Source: Flavobacterium orientale (GTDB lineage Bacteria > Bacteroidota > Bacteroidia > Flavobacteriales > Flavobacteriaceae). Taken from it: a stretch of DNA of 64,000 nt. Location of the stretch: the NCBI RefSeq assembly GCF_014638005.1, contig NZ_BMFG01000001.1, forward strand, positions 124,001 through 188,000, written 5' to 3'. Made by a program: the position numbers and the translations under genes. The notes under the pieces were generated by a model. It was given only the letters and a program-made list of their open reading frames with translations. It did no database searches and was not told the DNA's origin. Below are positions 18,662-27,643 of this stretch, one piece after another. The first letter of the stretch is position 1. Each line of letters begins with the position of its first letter.

Positions 18662-19300
18662 ATGGCACTTTTAAGTAAAAAAGCAATGAATTTCGCTTAC
18701 GGTATGGGAGCAGCGGTTGTTATCGTAGGAGCTTTATTTAAAATTATTCACTTTGAAATAGGACCTTTAACAGGAAACGTAATGCTTACTATCGGTCTTG
18801 TGACTGAGGCAATCATTTTCGCACTTTCTGCCTTTGAACCAGTAGACAATGAATTGGATTGGTCATTAGTATATCCTGAATTAGCAGGAGGAGAAGCAAA
18901 ATCAAACAAAGCTGTTAAAGAAGATGCTCAAAGTTTATTATCACAAAAGTTAGATGCTATGTTAAAAGAAGCTAAGTTAGACGGAGAATTGATGTCTAGT
19001 TTAGGGAACAGCATTAGAAATTTTGAATCAGCAGCAAAGGGAATTGCTCCGACAGTAGATTCAATGGTAGGTCAGAAAAAATACAGCGAAGAATTGTCTA
19101 TGGCAGCTGCTCAAATGGAATCTTTGAACAGTTTGTATAAAGTACAATTGGAAAGTGCATCAAGAAATGCAGAAGCTAACAAAGAAATCGCTGAAAACGC
19201 TTCAAAATTAAAAGATCAAATGCAAGCTATGACAGCTAATATTGCTTCCTTAAACAATGTTTATGGTGGAATGTTGTCTGCAATGGGAAATAAAGGATAA
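18662..19300 (+). CDS. gldL: T9SS motor protein GldL
   Basis: 212 aa inner-membrane protein. Two transmembrane helices (about residues 10-30 and 38-58) are followed by a long helical cytoplasmic part. Residues Tyr13, Lys27, His30 and Glu49 are all present at the positions known to matter in Flavobacterium johnsoniae GldL, including the membrane Glu that takes part in proton flow. With GldM it forms the rotary motor that uses proton motive force. The 43-nt gap to gldM supports one operon. Confidence 0.96.
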   Translation: MALLSKKAMNFAYGMGAAVVIVGALFKIIHFEIGPLTGNVMLTIGLVTEAIIFALSAFEPVDNELDWSLVYPELAGGEAKSNKAVKEDAQSLLSQKLDAMLKEAKLDGELMSSLGNSIRNFESAAKGIAPTVDSMVGQKKYSEELSMAAAQMESLNSLYKVQLESASRNAEANKEIAENASKLKDQMQAMTANIASLNNVYGGMLSAMGNKG

Positions 19301-19343
19301 TTAGTTTTATCAATTTAACAAACAATTTAAAAACTAATTAGAA

Positions 19344-20885
19344 ATGGCAGGAGGAAAATTAACCCCTAGACAGAAGATGATTAACCTGATGTATTTGGTT
19401 TTCATCGCGATGTTGGCACTTAACATGTCAAAAGAAGTATTATCGGCATTTGGATTATTTAATGAGAAATTTGAAAAATCTAACATTGCTGCTGTACAAA
19501 CAAATGAAGCAATTTTACAAACATTAAGTCAGAAAGCTTCCGAAGATCCTAAAAATTTCCAAGGGCCTAAGCAAACTGCTGATAAAGTAAGTACTTTAAC
19601 CAAGAACTTTTATAATTATATTGGAGAATTAAAAGCAGGTATTACTGAAGGTGTTGAAGTAAATGAAGAAACAGGGAAATTACCTTATGAAGCAATGGAT
19701 AAAGCAGATGCCATTGATTATACATGGTTCAAAGGTGATGGTTATACTGAAAAAGGAAAAGAAGTATTGGCAACTATTAATAAATATAGAGAAGATGTTA
19801 AGGCTGCTATCGGATCAGGTAAATATAAGTCAATTATAGCTGATTTAGATTCTAAATTCAACACTGATGATGTAAAAAATAAAGATGGTATTACAATTCC
19901 TTATTTAGATTACCATTATAGAGGATTTCCAGGTATTGCATCTTTAACTAAATTATCTGCAATGCAAAGTGATGCGAAAGCTATTGAATCAAGTTTATTG
20001 AATGCTTTAATTGGTAACACTTATGAATCTACTGCTTCTTATAGTAATTATCAAGCTATCGTAGTATTGGACAAAAATGCTTATTTTCAAGGTGAAACAG
20101 TTACTGGGAAAGTTGTATTAGGTCGTTATGATGCTAACACAACTCCTACAAAATTTGTTGGTCCAGGTAAAATTGAGAATGGTCAAGCTGTTATCTCTTT
20201 GACTGCTGGTTCAGTAGGAGAGCAAAATATTAATGGAGAATTTGTTTTCGTTGAAGATGGTAAAGAAATTCCATTAAAATTTGAAGGAAAATATGTAGTT
20301 GTTCCTCAACCAAAAGAAGCTACAATCTCAGCAGATAAAATGAATGTTGTTTATAGGGGTGTTGTAAACCCGATGACTATTTCTTTCGCGGGAGTTTCTG
20401 ATAGTGATGTGTCTGCATCTGGTCCTGGCTTAACCAGAGCATCTGGTCCTGGAAAGTATAACATGAGTCCAGGACAAGGAACAGAAGCTATTATTAATGT
20501 AACTGCTAAATTGCCTGGAGGTAAGACAGCAAGCTCAAAAAAGGCATTTAGAATTAAAGGTATTCCAGCTCCTCAAGGAACTGTTAGAGGTGAATTAGGT
20601 CTTGTGAAAGGTCCTAAGAGTAGTCTTGAAGTTTCTACTGTTGGTGCTAAATTGGTTGACTTTGATTTTGAAGTTAATATTGACGTAGTTGGATTTAACA
20701 TTAAAGTTACAGGACAACCTACTGTTGTAGTGCAAGGAAACAAAATGAATGCTCAAGCTGTTGCCGCTATTCAAAGAGCAGGAAGAGGTGATCAAATTAC
20801 AATTTCTGAAATTAAAACCAGATTAGTTGGAGCGGATAACTATATGTTGCCAAAAACTTCACCTGTAATTTACGAAGTACAATAA
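19344..20885 (+). CDS. gldM: T9SS motor protein GldM
   Basis: 513 aa. A single N-terminal membrane helix (MINLMYLVFIAMLALNMSKEVL) crosses the inner membrane. The large periplasmic part contains several Ig-like domains, with DKMNVVYRGVVNPMTISFAGV in the third quarter. GldM sits inside the GldL ring and reaches across the periplasm to the GldK/N ring, passing on torque. Full length for the family. Confidence 0.96.
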   Translation: MAGGKLTPRQKMINLMYLVFIAMLALNMSKEVLSAFGLFNEKFEKSNIAAVQTNEAILQTLSQKASEDPKNFQGPKQTADKVSTLTKNFYNYIGELKAGITEGVEVNEETGKLPYEAMDKADAIDYTWFKGDGYTEKGKEVLATINKYREDVKAAIGSGKYKSIIADLDSKFNTDDVKNKDGITIPYLDYHYRGFPGIASLTKLSAMQSDAKAIESSLLNALIGNTYESTASYSNYQAIVVLDKNAYFQGETVTGKVVLGRYDANTTPTKFVGPGKIENGQAVISLTAGSVGEQNINGEFVFVEDGKEIPLKFEGKYVVVPQPKEATISADKMNVVYRGVVNPMTISFAGVSDSDVSASGPGLTRASGPGKYNMSPGQGTEAIINVTAKLPGGKTASSKKAFRIKGIPAPQGTVRGELGLVKGPKSSLEVSTVGAKLVDFDFEVNIDVVGFNIKVTGQPTVVVQGNKMNAQAVAAIQRAGRGDQITISEIKTRLVGADNYMLPKTSPVIYEVQ

Positions 20886-20933
20886 AAATAAAGAGATAAG
20901 CGTTATCTTTCAAATTAACCTACAATTCTTTAC

Positions 20934-21824
20934 ATGATGAATTTAAGATATTTATTAGTAGCTCTATCGTTTGGGTTAGTAACTGTACCCACAGTTGCTC
21001 AATCCAATCTATTAAACGCTAAAACACCTGACCAAATAGGTTTAAAGACAGCGGCTCAGTTAGAGTCAGACAATGATAAACCATTAGAGTATGGTTATGT
21101 TCATGATCGCGATGTTTTAATGGGTAAAACGGTATGGGAAATCATCGATTTGGATGAGCGTATCAATTTTCCCTTGTATTTTCCTGTAGATGGTGATTTA
21201 GGACCGGATAGAAAACCTTTGTATGATGTATTGACCGAAGCAATGAAGTCAGGTAGACTTACAGAGATTTACACCGACAGTTATTTTACTGCTAAGAAAT
21301 CTATGAAAGATATCGAATCAGCATTAGCTCGTAAGGATACTACTGATGCCGGTAGAGAACAATACAATGCCGGTTTACCAATATCTGAAGAATATATTGT
21401 ACCCTATAACATTGAATCGTTTCACGTTTCAGATTATAAAATCAAGGGCTATTGGTATTTTGATAAACGTCAAGGTGAGTTGAAATACAGATTATTAGGT
21501 ATATGTCCTGTTACTCCGGATATCTTTACCTTAGATAAGGAAGAGCAAGATTACATTGAGTTATTCTGGGTTTATTTCCCTGCAGCTCGTGAAGTTCTTC
21601 ATGAATACAAAGCATTCAATGACAGAAATTCTGCTATGCCCATTACATTTGACCATTTGTTGAATTCAAGACGTTTTAACGCCGTGATTTACAGAGAAGA
21701 AAACGTATACGGTGATAGGGAAATTGAGAAGTATATGAAAGATAATGCTCTGAATCAACTTTTAGAATCTGAAAGAGTGAAAGAGAAAATCAGAAACTTT
21801 GAACAAGATATGTGGAATTATTAA
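20934..21824 (+). CDS. gldN: T9SS ring protein GldN
   Basis: 296 aa with a cleavable signal peptide (NLRYLLVALSFGLVTVPTVAQ). The body has the GldN pattern DVLMGKTVWEIIDLDERINFPLYFP and a Tyr/Phe-rich middle (ESFHVSDYKIKGYWYFDKRQGE). It partners GldK in the periplasmic ring of the type IX secretion system. Last gene of gldKLMN; a strong terminator follows 18 nt after the stop. Confidence 0.96.
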   Translation: MMNLRYLLVALSFGLVTVPTVAQSNLLNAKTPDQIGLKTAAQLESDNDKPLEYGYVHDRDVLMGKTVWEIIDLDERINFPLYFPVDGDLGPDRKPLYDVLTEAMKSGRLTEIYTDSYFTAKKSMKDIESALARKDTTDAGREQYNAGLPISEEYIVPYNIESFHVSDYKIKGYWYFDKRQGELKYRLLGICPVTPDIFTLDKEEQDYIELFWVYFPAAREVLHEYKAFNDRNSAMPITFDHLLNSRRFNAVIYREENVYGDREIEKYMKDNALNQLLESERVKEKIRNFEQDMWNY

Positions 21825-21842
21825 TTCCTAAATAAATACACT

Positions 21843-21874
21843 AAAAACTCTTACCAATCGGTAAGAGTTTTTTA
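21843..21874 (+). terminator. Terminator of the gldKLMN operon
   Basis: Stem CTCTTACC (21848-21855) with GGTAAGAG (21860-21867), 4-nt loop, A-run on the left and six T on the right. Confidence 0.9.
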
Positions 21875-21884
21875 TTTTTACCAC

Positions 21885-22937
21885 ATGACAGATTATTTAA
21901 TTGTAGGCTCGGGTTTGGCGGGAATCGCTTTTTCAGAAATCGCACTTAGCAATGATAAAACGATTCGGGTTTATGAAAATTATTCTCAAAATTCTTCTAC
22001 TATAGCCGGTGGCTTGTACAATCCGGTTATATTGAAACGATTTAGTGAAGTTTGGAAATCGCAAGAGCAAATCGATTTAGTAAATCATTTTTATGCTGAC
22101 CTGGAAACCAAATTACAAGTAAAATTGGATTTTAAAATCCCCATTTTCAGAAAGCTTTTTTCTGTTGAAGAGCAAAACAATTGGTTTGTGGCTTCAGATA
22201 AACCCAATTTGGCTCCTTTTTTAGCAACTAAATTAAATCATACCTGTTATAAGGGTATCACTTCACCCTTTGGTTATGGAGAAGTTATGCAATCCGGATA
22301 TGTAGACACTGCTTTGCTGCTGCATTATTATCATGAGTTTCTGTCAAAATCTGACGTTTTAATTAAAGAAACGTTTGATTACTATGCATTGGAAGTAACT
22401 CCTGACTTTGTTATTTATAACAATGAAAAATTCAAACATGTTATTTTTGCTGAAGGTTATGGTATACATGCCAATCCCTATTTTTCACTTTTACCTTTAG
22501 ATGGCACAAAAGGAGAGTTGTTAATCATAAAAGCTCCTGATTTAAAACTAGATGTTATCATCAAATCATCGGTATTTCTACTTCCGTTGGGTAATGATTT
22601 ATACAAAGTTGGAGCTACTTATAATTGGGATGATAAAACACCAACACCGACTGAGGAAGGCAAACAAGAATTACTTTCTCATTTAAAAGAACTCTTGCAC
22701 TGCGATTTTGAAGTTGTAAATCATCTAGCCGGAGTGCGACCCACTGTTAAAGACCGACGACCTATGGTTGGAACACACCCTAACTATTCCAACTTACATC
22801 TGTTAAACGGTCTCGGAACACGTGGCGTTATGTTAGCTCCTGCTATGGCAAAAGTGCTTTTCAATTTTATAGAAAATGAAGTACCACTTGAACCGGCGGT
22901 AGATATCAAGCGATTTAAGAAAATTAATTGGGATTAA
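21885..22937 (+). CDS. FAD-dependent oxidoreductase (D-amino-acid-oxidase-like)
   Basis: 350 aa. N-terminal Rossmann motif YLIVGSGLAGIAFSEIA binds FAD, with the end of the second strand in IRVYEN. Later motifs GTKGELLIIKAP, HLAGVRPTVKDRRPMVG and LNGLGTRGVMLAP fit the DAO family of amine/amino-acid oxidases. The substrate is not evident. It lies directly after gldN behind a terminator, so it should have its own promoter. The 3' end overlaps the 3' end of the convergent DUF983 gene by 4 nt. Confidence 0.8.
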   Translation: MTDYLIVGSGLAGIAFSEIALSNDKTIRVYENYSQNSSTIAGGLYNPVILKRFSEVWKSQEQIDLVNHFYADLETKLQVKLDFKIPIFRKLFSVEEQNNWFVASDKPNLAPFLATKLNHTCYKGITSPFGYGEVMQSGYVDTALLLHYYHEFLSKSDVLIKETFDYYALEVTPDFVIYNNEKFKHVIFAEGYGIHANPYFSLLPLDGTKGELLIIKAPDLKLDVIIKSSVFLLPLGNDLYKVGATYNWDDKTPTPTEEGKQELLSHLKELLHCDFEVVNHLAGVRPTVKDRRPMVGTHPNYSNLHLLNGLGTRGVMLAPAMAKVLFNFIENEVPLEPAVDIKRFKKINWD

Positions 22938-23323
22938 TTTGCTTTTGATTTCCAGTTTGGGTCATATTTTACAAACATGTTAATCCAGATGTTTCGTGAT
23001 AATCTGAGAATTATCGGAAAAGCCAGAATTAAGGTTGCAACAATTGCTATAAAGGAATGAATCAGCCCCAAGCCGATAAACACATTTGCAATAATAAAAG
23101 CGGCAACTCCAAAAGCAATACTTATACCATAACTTACATACATTGCTCCGTAAAAGAACGAAGGTTCCATTTTATAACGTGTACCACAATGGCTACATGT
23201 TTCGTGCATTTCAAAAATTTTACCCATTTTATATGGGTTTTTTTCCAAATACATACTTTCTTCATGGCATTTAGGACAACTTCCTGTTAAAATGCTATTC
23301 AATTTGGATCCTTTTTTTAACAT
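22934..23323 (-). CDS. DUF983 membrane protein with two CxxC zinc-finger-like motifs
   Basis: 129 aa from the ATG at 23323; a TTG two codons upstream is a weaker choice. The N-terminal part has CPKC near residue 18 and CSHC near 44, spaced like a small zinc ribbon. Two hydrophobic helices follow (about residues 60-80 and 87-110: VSYGISIAFGVAAFIIANVF and FIAIVATLILAFPIIL). This is the DUF983 layout. Function unknown. Confidence 0.8.
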   Translation of the reverse strand: MLKKGSKLNSILTGSCPKCHEESMYLEKNPYKMGKIFEMHETCSHCGTRYKMEPSFFYGAMYVSYGISIAFGVAAFIIANVFIGLGLIHSFIAIVATLILAFPIILRLSRNIWINMFVKYDPNWKSKAN

Positions 23324-23389
23324 TTGCAAAAATTTTATACAAAGGTATCTTTTTCATAAGTTATCTCATGTAACATTTGTAACAAAATT

Positions 23390-25297
23390 ATGCTAAACAT
23401 ACACAATTTATCGGTTTCCTTTGGTGGAACATTTTTATTTGAAGAAGTAACCTTTCGATTAGGTTCAGGAGACAGAGTGGGATTGGTGGGTAAGAATGGT
23501 GCCGGTAAATCAACGATGCTTAAAATATTAGCCGGTGATTTTAAACCCGATTCCGGAAGTATTGCAACCGAAAAGGAAGTGAGAATGGGCTTTCTTCGTC
23601 AGGATATTGATTTTGAGCAGGGGAGAACCGTTTTAGAAGAAGCCTATCAAGCTTTTGAAGACATAAAAAAAACAGAACGAAGAATTGATGAAATCAATCA
23701 TCAATTGGCTACCCGAACTGATTATGAAAGCCAGATTTATTCTGAACTTATTGATGAACTGAGCGATGTAACTCATCATTATGAAGTTTTGGGTGGCTAT
23801 AATTATGTGGGAGATACCGAAAAAATCCTATTAGGTTTAGGTTTCAAAAGAGAAGATTTTAATAACGCTACCGATACTTTTTCCGGCGGATGGCGAATGC
23901 GTATTGAATTGGCTAAATTGTTATTGCAATCCAATGACATTTTGTTGTTGGATGAGCCAACCAACCACTTGGATATTGAAAGTATTATTTGGTTGGAGAG
24001 TTTTCTTAGAAACTTTCCGGGCGTTGTAGTGATTGTATCGCACGATAAAATGTTTTTAGACAACGTTACTAACCGAACCATTGAAATCTCCTTAGGTAAA
24101 GCCTATGACTATAATAAGCCCTATTCACAGTATTTAGTCTTGCGTGAGGAAATTCGCGAAAAGCAATTGGCCACCCAAAAAAACCAAGCTAAAAAAATTG
24201 AAGAGACTGAAAAGTTGATTGAAAAGTTTCGGGCAAAAGCTTCCAAAGCCTCTATGGCTCAATCGCTTATTAAAAAATTAGATAAAGTAGAACGCATAGA
24301 AGTTGATGAGGATGACAATTCTGTGATGAACATTTCGTTTCCAGTTTCTGTGACTCCGGGACGAGTGGTTATTGAAGCCGAACACGTTACCAAAGCTTAT
24401 GGCGATAAAACGATTTTAAAAGACATTTCCTTGTTGGTAGAACGTGGCAGCAAAATTGCATTTGTGGGTCAAAACGGACAAGGGAAATCTACATTTATCA
24501 AAGCCATAGTAAATGAGTTTAAGTATGAAGGAAGTATCAAGTTAGGTCACAATGTTCAATTGGGCTATTTTGCTCAAAATCAAGCCGAATATTTAGACGG
24601 CGAGATCACTTTGTTGGAGACCATGGTTAATGCCGCAACAGACAGCAATCGCTCTAAAGTTAGAGACATGTTGGGTTCGTTTTTGTTTCGTGGTGATGAT
24701 GTAGAAAAGAAAGTAAAAGTGCTTTCGGGAGGTGAACGAAATCGATTGGCTTTATGTAAACTTTTATTGCAGCCCATTAATGTTTTATTGATGGATGAGC
24801 CCACCAATCACTTAGATATTAAGTCTAAAAACGTATTGAAAGCTGCATTAAATAAATTTGAAGGAACCTTGCTTTTGGTTTCTCACGACAGGGATTTTTT
24901 GCAAGGCATGGCAAACACGGTCTATGAATTTAAAGATCAAAAAATCAGAGAATATTTAGGTGATATCAACTTCTTCTTAGAACAACGCAACGCCATGAAC
25001 ATGCGTGAAATTGAGAAAAAAGACGTAGTTGTCAATTCCAACACCAAAGAAAACAAGTCGGTTTCCTATGAAGATCAAAAGAAAAGTAAATCACTTCAAA
25101 ACCGTTTGAGCAAAATTGAAAGTCAAATCAAACAATTGGAAATTGACATTCAAAACGATGATAAAGCTTTAGCTTCCAATTATGACAAACATATTGAAGA
25201 TGCCAACTTTTTTGTAGCTTATAACAAGAAAAAGAAAGAATTGGATAAACTTCTTGAAGATTGGGAAGTTGTTCAAGGCGAAATTGATAATTTGTAG
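23390..25297 (+). CDS. ABC-F family ATPase
   Basis: 635 aa, soluble, with two ABC cassettes. Cassette 1: Walker A GKNGAGKST, signature FSGGWRMRIELA, Walker B ILLLDEPTNHLD. Cassette 2: GQNGQGKST, LSGGERNRLALC, VLLMDEPTNHLD. The linker between them is basic and helical, and the C-terminus (about 540-635) is a coiled coil (KSLQNRLSKIESQIKQLEIDI). This matches Uup/YheS-like ABC-F proteins, which act on ribosomes rather than in transport. The subfamily cannot be fixed from the sequence alone. Confidence 0.93.
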   Translation: MLNIHNLSVSFGGTFLFEEVTFRLGSGDRVGLVGKNGAGKSTMLKILAGDFKPDSGSIATEKEVRMGFLRQDIDFEQGRTVLEEAYQAFEDIKKTERRIDEINHQLATRTDYESQIYSELIDELSDVTHHYEVLGGYNYVGDTEKILLGLGFKREDFNNATDTFSGGWRMRIELAKLLLQSNDILLLDEPTNHLDIESIIWLESFLRNFPGVVVIVSHDKMFLDNVTNRTIEISLGKAYDYNKPYSQYLVLREEIREKQLATQKNQAKKIEETEKLIEKFRAKASKASMAQSLIKKLDKVERIEVDEDDNSVMNISFPVSVTPGRVVIEAEHVTKAYGDKTILKDISLLVERGSKIAFVGQNGQGKSTFIKAIVNEFKYEGSIKLGHNVQLGYFAQNQAEYLDGEITLLETMVNAATDSNRSKVRDMLGSFLFRGDDVEKKVKVLSGGERNRLALCKLLLQPINVLLMDEPTNHLDIKSKNVLKAALNKFEGTLLLVSHDRDFLQGMANTVYEFKDQKIREYLGDINFFLEQRNAMNMREIEKKDVVVNSNTKENKSVSYEDQKKSKSLQNRLSKIESQIKQLEIDIQNDDKALASNYDKHIEDANFFVAYNKKKKELDKLLEDWEVVQGEIDNL

Positions 25298-25480
25298 CTC
25301 ATCCGGCTTTCCGTTACAAGCTTTTTTGTCTTATTGTTTTTTTCTAAGCTAAAAAAGGAGCTTCCTCCGGTCGCTCTTTTTCAGCAAGAAAAAATACAAC
25401 AATCCGGCAAAAGGCTTTCCACTTCAATCCGGGCTAGGGGTGTAGTGGTAAAAAAAAGTTTCAGGTTTTAAGTTTAAAGT
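25298..25480. repeat. Flavobacterial REP-like intergenic repeat
   Basis: GC-richer than its surroundings. It holds a hairpin AAAAAGGAGC (ending about 25364) with GCTCTTTTT (about 25373-25381). After it comes a piece reading TTTCCACTTCAATCCGGGCT (25408-25427). Very similar CCCCGATTGAAGTGGAAA-type elements recur in many Flavobacterium genomes as I recall. It follows the ABC-F gene and may end its transcript. Confidence 0.55.
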
Positions 25481-25548
25481 TTTCACAAGCTTAGTGTCTT
25501 TCCTTCTTTGTGGCAAAAACCCGCAACCCGCAACTTTTAAACCTTCAA

Positions 25549-26697
25549 CTACTTAAACGGATTTCGTTCTTTCCATTCCGTTTTAGGTTCTAAATAACAA
25601 AATAAGCGATCCATTTTTTTGTTTATCATTGCGTTTGCATGATGAATGAAGCCAAACATTTCTATAGGTTTTGCCCCAACAGAACTTTTGATTTCCAGAG
25701 CTGTTCGAGCAAAAATTATTGCTTCAAAACCTTTGTTGATCGAATAGGCAATCATGTCATAAAGCATGTTTAAATACAACATTTTTTCGCGTTGTACTTT
25801 TTCATCATAGCCCAAAAAATAGGTGTCCATTTGCGAACCATTTTTTATCAAGGTGTTGAAACCAATTAGTTGCTCTTCTTCAAAATAACCATAAAACAAA
25901 AATCGGTCATTAAGCTTTTCTTTTAATTTACTGAAGTGATTTTTTGATAAAAAGAATGTATTAAAAGGTGCATTTTGAGCCACATGACGGTACAACTTAT
26001 AAATGGTTTCTTCTTTAGCGATTATTTCTTCCAAATTCATTTTTTGTTTGTGAATACCTTCCGCTTTTTTTCGGCAACGTTTGTATTGGTCGCGGTATTT
26101 TTTTGAGAGTGAAGCGATGTAATCATCAAAAGAATTCCAGTTTTGATTCACTGTAAAAACCATGTTAGGTTGTGTGGAAAACCGATACAGTTGTTTGAAT
26201 TGAGGCGAAGTAAAATCGTTTATTTCTTCTTCTTCAAAATCTTTAAAGGTTGTGATGTGTACTTTTGTGCCTTTCTTTTTTAGTATTTTTTTTATTTCTT
26301 CTGACGCTTGATAAAGTAAGTGTGTTCCTTTTTTTGTCTCCAAATGTTTGTCAAAAACAAAAGCATTTTGACCGGTAAGCATATTATTTCCCAAGAATAA
26401 AACATGCGAACAAAAGTTTTTGAATATAAAATTTCTAACCGTCGTTTTAATGCATTTATCTCTTTCGCCAAACGACTCTAACTTATTTAGATTCAAAAAT
26501 TGAGCGATAGAAATTCCTACCAAGTTTTTCTTTTCAAAAAAACCAATAAAAAAACAGGTCATATTGATAGGAGCCGCCTCTTCCAAAACTTCGAGATATT
26601 CTTTTGACAGGAAGATATTTGGCTTTGCTACCCTATTCCATTGCTCATCTACTTCATGCGACGATGTATAAATTTTAAAGGAATAGTTGTTTTCCAA
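25549..26697 (-). CDS. GNAT/FemAB-like acyltransferase-fold protein
   Basis: 382 aa, cytoplasmic. The C-terminal half (about 180-360) resembles the BioF2/FemAB-like GNAT domain: NWNSFDDYIASLSKKYRDQYKRCRKKAEG, then ELIGFNTLIKNGSQMDTYFLGYD and a closing helix region. No ATG lies between the upstream in-frame stop (26719-26721) and the conserved N-terminal part, so TTG at 26697 is the best start. The substrate is unknown; FemAB-type enzymes move amino acids or acyl groups onto cell-envelope precursors. It stands alone between a repeat region and a divergent gene. Confidence 0.6.
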   Translation of the reverse strand: MENNYSFKIYTSSHEVDEQWNRVAKPNIFLSKEYLEVLEEAAPINMTCFFIGFFEKKNLVGISIAQFLNLNKLESFGERDKCIKTTVRNFIFKNFCSHVLFLGNNMLTGQNAFVFDKHLETKKGTHLLYQASEEIKKILKKKGTKVHITTFKDFEEEEINDFTSPQFKQLYRFSTQPNMVFTVNQNWNSFDDYIASLSKKYRDQYKRCRKKAEGIHKQKMNLEEIIAKEETIYKLYRHVAQNAPFNTFFLSKNHFSKLKEKLNDRFLFYGYFEEEQLIGFNTLIKNGSQMDTYFLGYDEKVQREKMLYLNMLYDMIAYSINKGFEAIIFARTALEIKSSVGAKPIEMFGFIHHANAMINKKMDRLFCYLEPKTEWKERNPFK

Positions 26698-26787
26698 AGG
26701 AATAGTAAGGTTTGTGATTTAAGCCAATAAAGTTAAAGTATGTTACTTGAATACAATTATTATTTAACTTTATATAAATAAAAAAAT

Positions 26788-27063
26788 ATGAAAACGTATA
26801 CAGAAGTTACCGCAAAAACAGAATTAGGGTCATTAAAAAATTGGGCGTTTAAAAACGACGGTATTTTTAAGGCCTTTACCTTTAAAAATTTTTCTGAGGC
26901 TTTGGCCTTTATGGTTCAAGTAGGATTGCTGGCAGAAAAGCACAACCATCATCCGGAATGGACCAATGTGTATAACAAAGTCTCTATCCGTTTGACCACT
27001 CATGATAGTGGTGGTTTAACAGATAAAGACTTTGCTTTGGCTACAGCAATAGAAAAACTGTAA
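26788..27063 (+). CDS. 4a-hydroxytetrahydrobiopterin dehydratase (PCD/DCoH)
   Basis: 91 aa, usual length. The active-site signature [14 protein letters not shown] and the later [16 protein letters not shown] are both present. The enzyme dehydrates the pterin product of aromatic amino acid hydroxylases so that it can be recycled. No hydroxylase gene is next to it. Its stop codon directly abuts the stop of the convergent DUF1761 gene. Confidence 0.92.
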   Translation: MKTYTEVTAKTELGSLKNWAFKNDGIFKAFTFKNFSEALAFMVQVGLLAEKHNHHPEWTNVYNKVSIRLTTHDSGGLTDKDFALATAIEKL

Positions 27064-27552
27064 TTATACCCATCCGCAAAGAATGGCACCCATGATGGTC
27101 ATGGTTACCACCCAATATCCGGTATGGATAAAGATGTATTTCCAAGATTTTCTTTCAAATAATCCGTTGATTGCGATAAAAGGAAAGGCTAAAAACAACC
27201 CGGACATGAATCCGTGAAGAGCTCCGTGTTTAAATGTTCGAAATACATCACCATAATCTGCCATAAATGCTCCATAAGAAGGTTTAGCAGATTCAATCAT
27301 GTCAGGTCCTCCAATCATTCCTAAAGGGCCAAATTGATGAATGCATAACACTTGAAAAATTAAGGCAAAGAATACTGAAAAGAGATACGTTAAACCGAAA
27401 ATTTTCAGCATACTTCCTTTCTTCAAATCTTCTTCGGTGAGTCCCGTTTCTTTCATCCAAGCGTTGCCGAATAAAATGGGGCTGTACCAAATTGAACCGA
27501 CCACTAATGTGGTTGAAGCAGCAACAAGAATTGCTATAAAATTCATTTCCAT
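27064..27552 (-). CDS. DUF1761 membrane protein
   Basis: 162 aa with four predicted membrane helices. The opening FIAILVAASTTLVVGSIWYS and PILFGNAWMKETGLTEEDL match DUF1761. Other helices are LTYLFSVFFALIFQVL, GFMSGLFLAFPFIAINGLF and a C-terminal YWVVTMTIMGAILCGW. Function unknown. The 3' end abuts the pterin dehydratase gene. Confidence 0.85.
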   Translation of the reverse strand: MEMNFIAILVAASTTLVVGSIWYSPILFGNAWMKETGLTEEDLKKGSMLKIFGLTYLFSVFFALIFQVLCIHQFGPLGMIGGPDMIESAKPSYGAFMADYGDVFRTFKHGALHGFMSGLFLAFPFIAINGLFERKSWKYIFIHTGYWVVTMTIMGAILCGWV

Positions 27553-27643
27553 AAAGTTAACTAGTTATTGGTTAGTCTATCAAATGTAGCACAAAAATAA
27601 ATAACTTGTATTTTGATGGATTTAATTTTTTTATCCAAGATTA

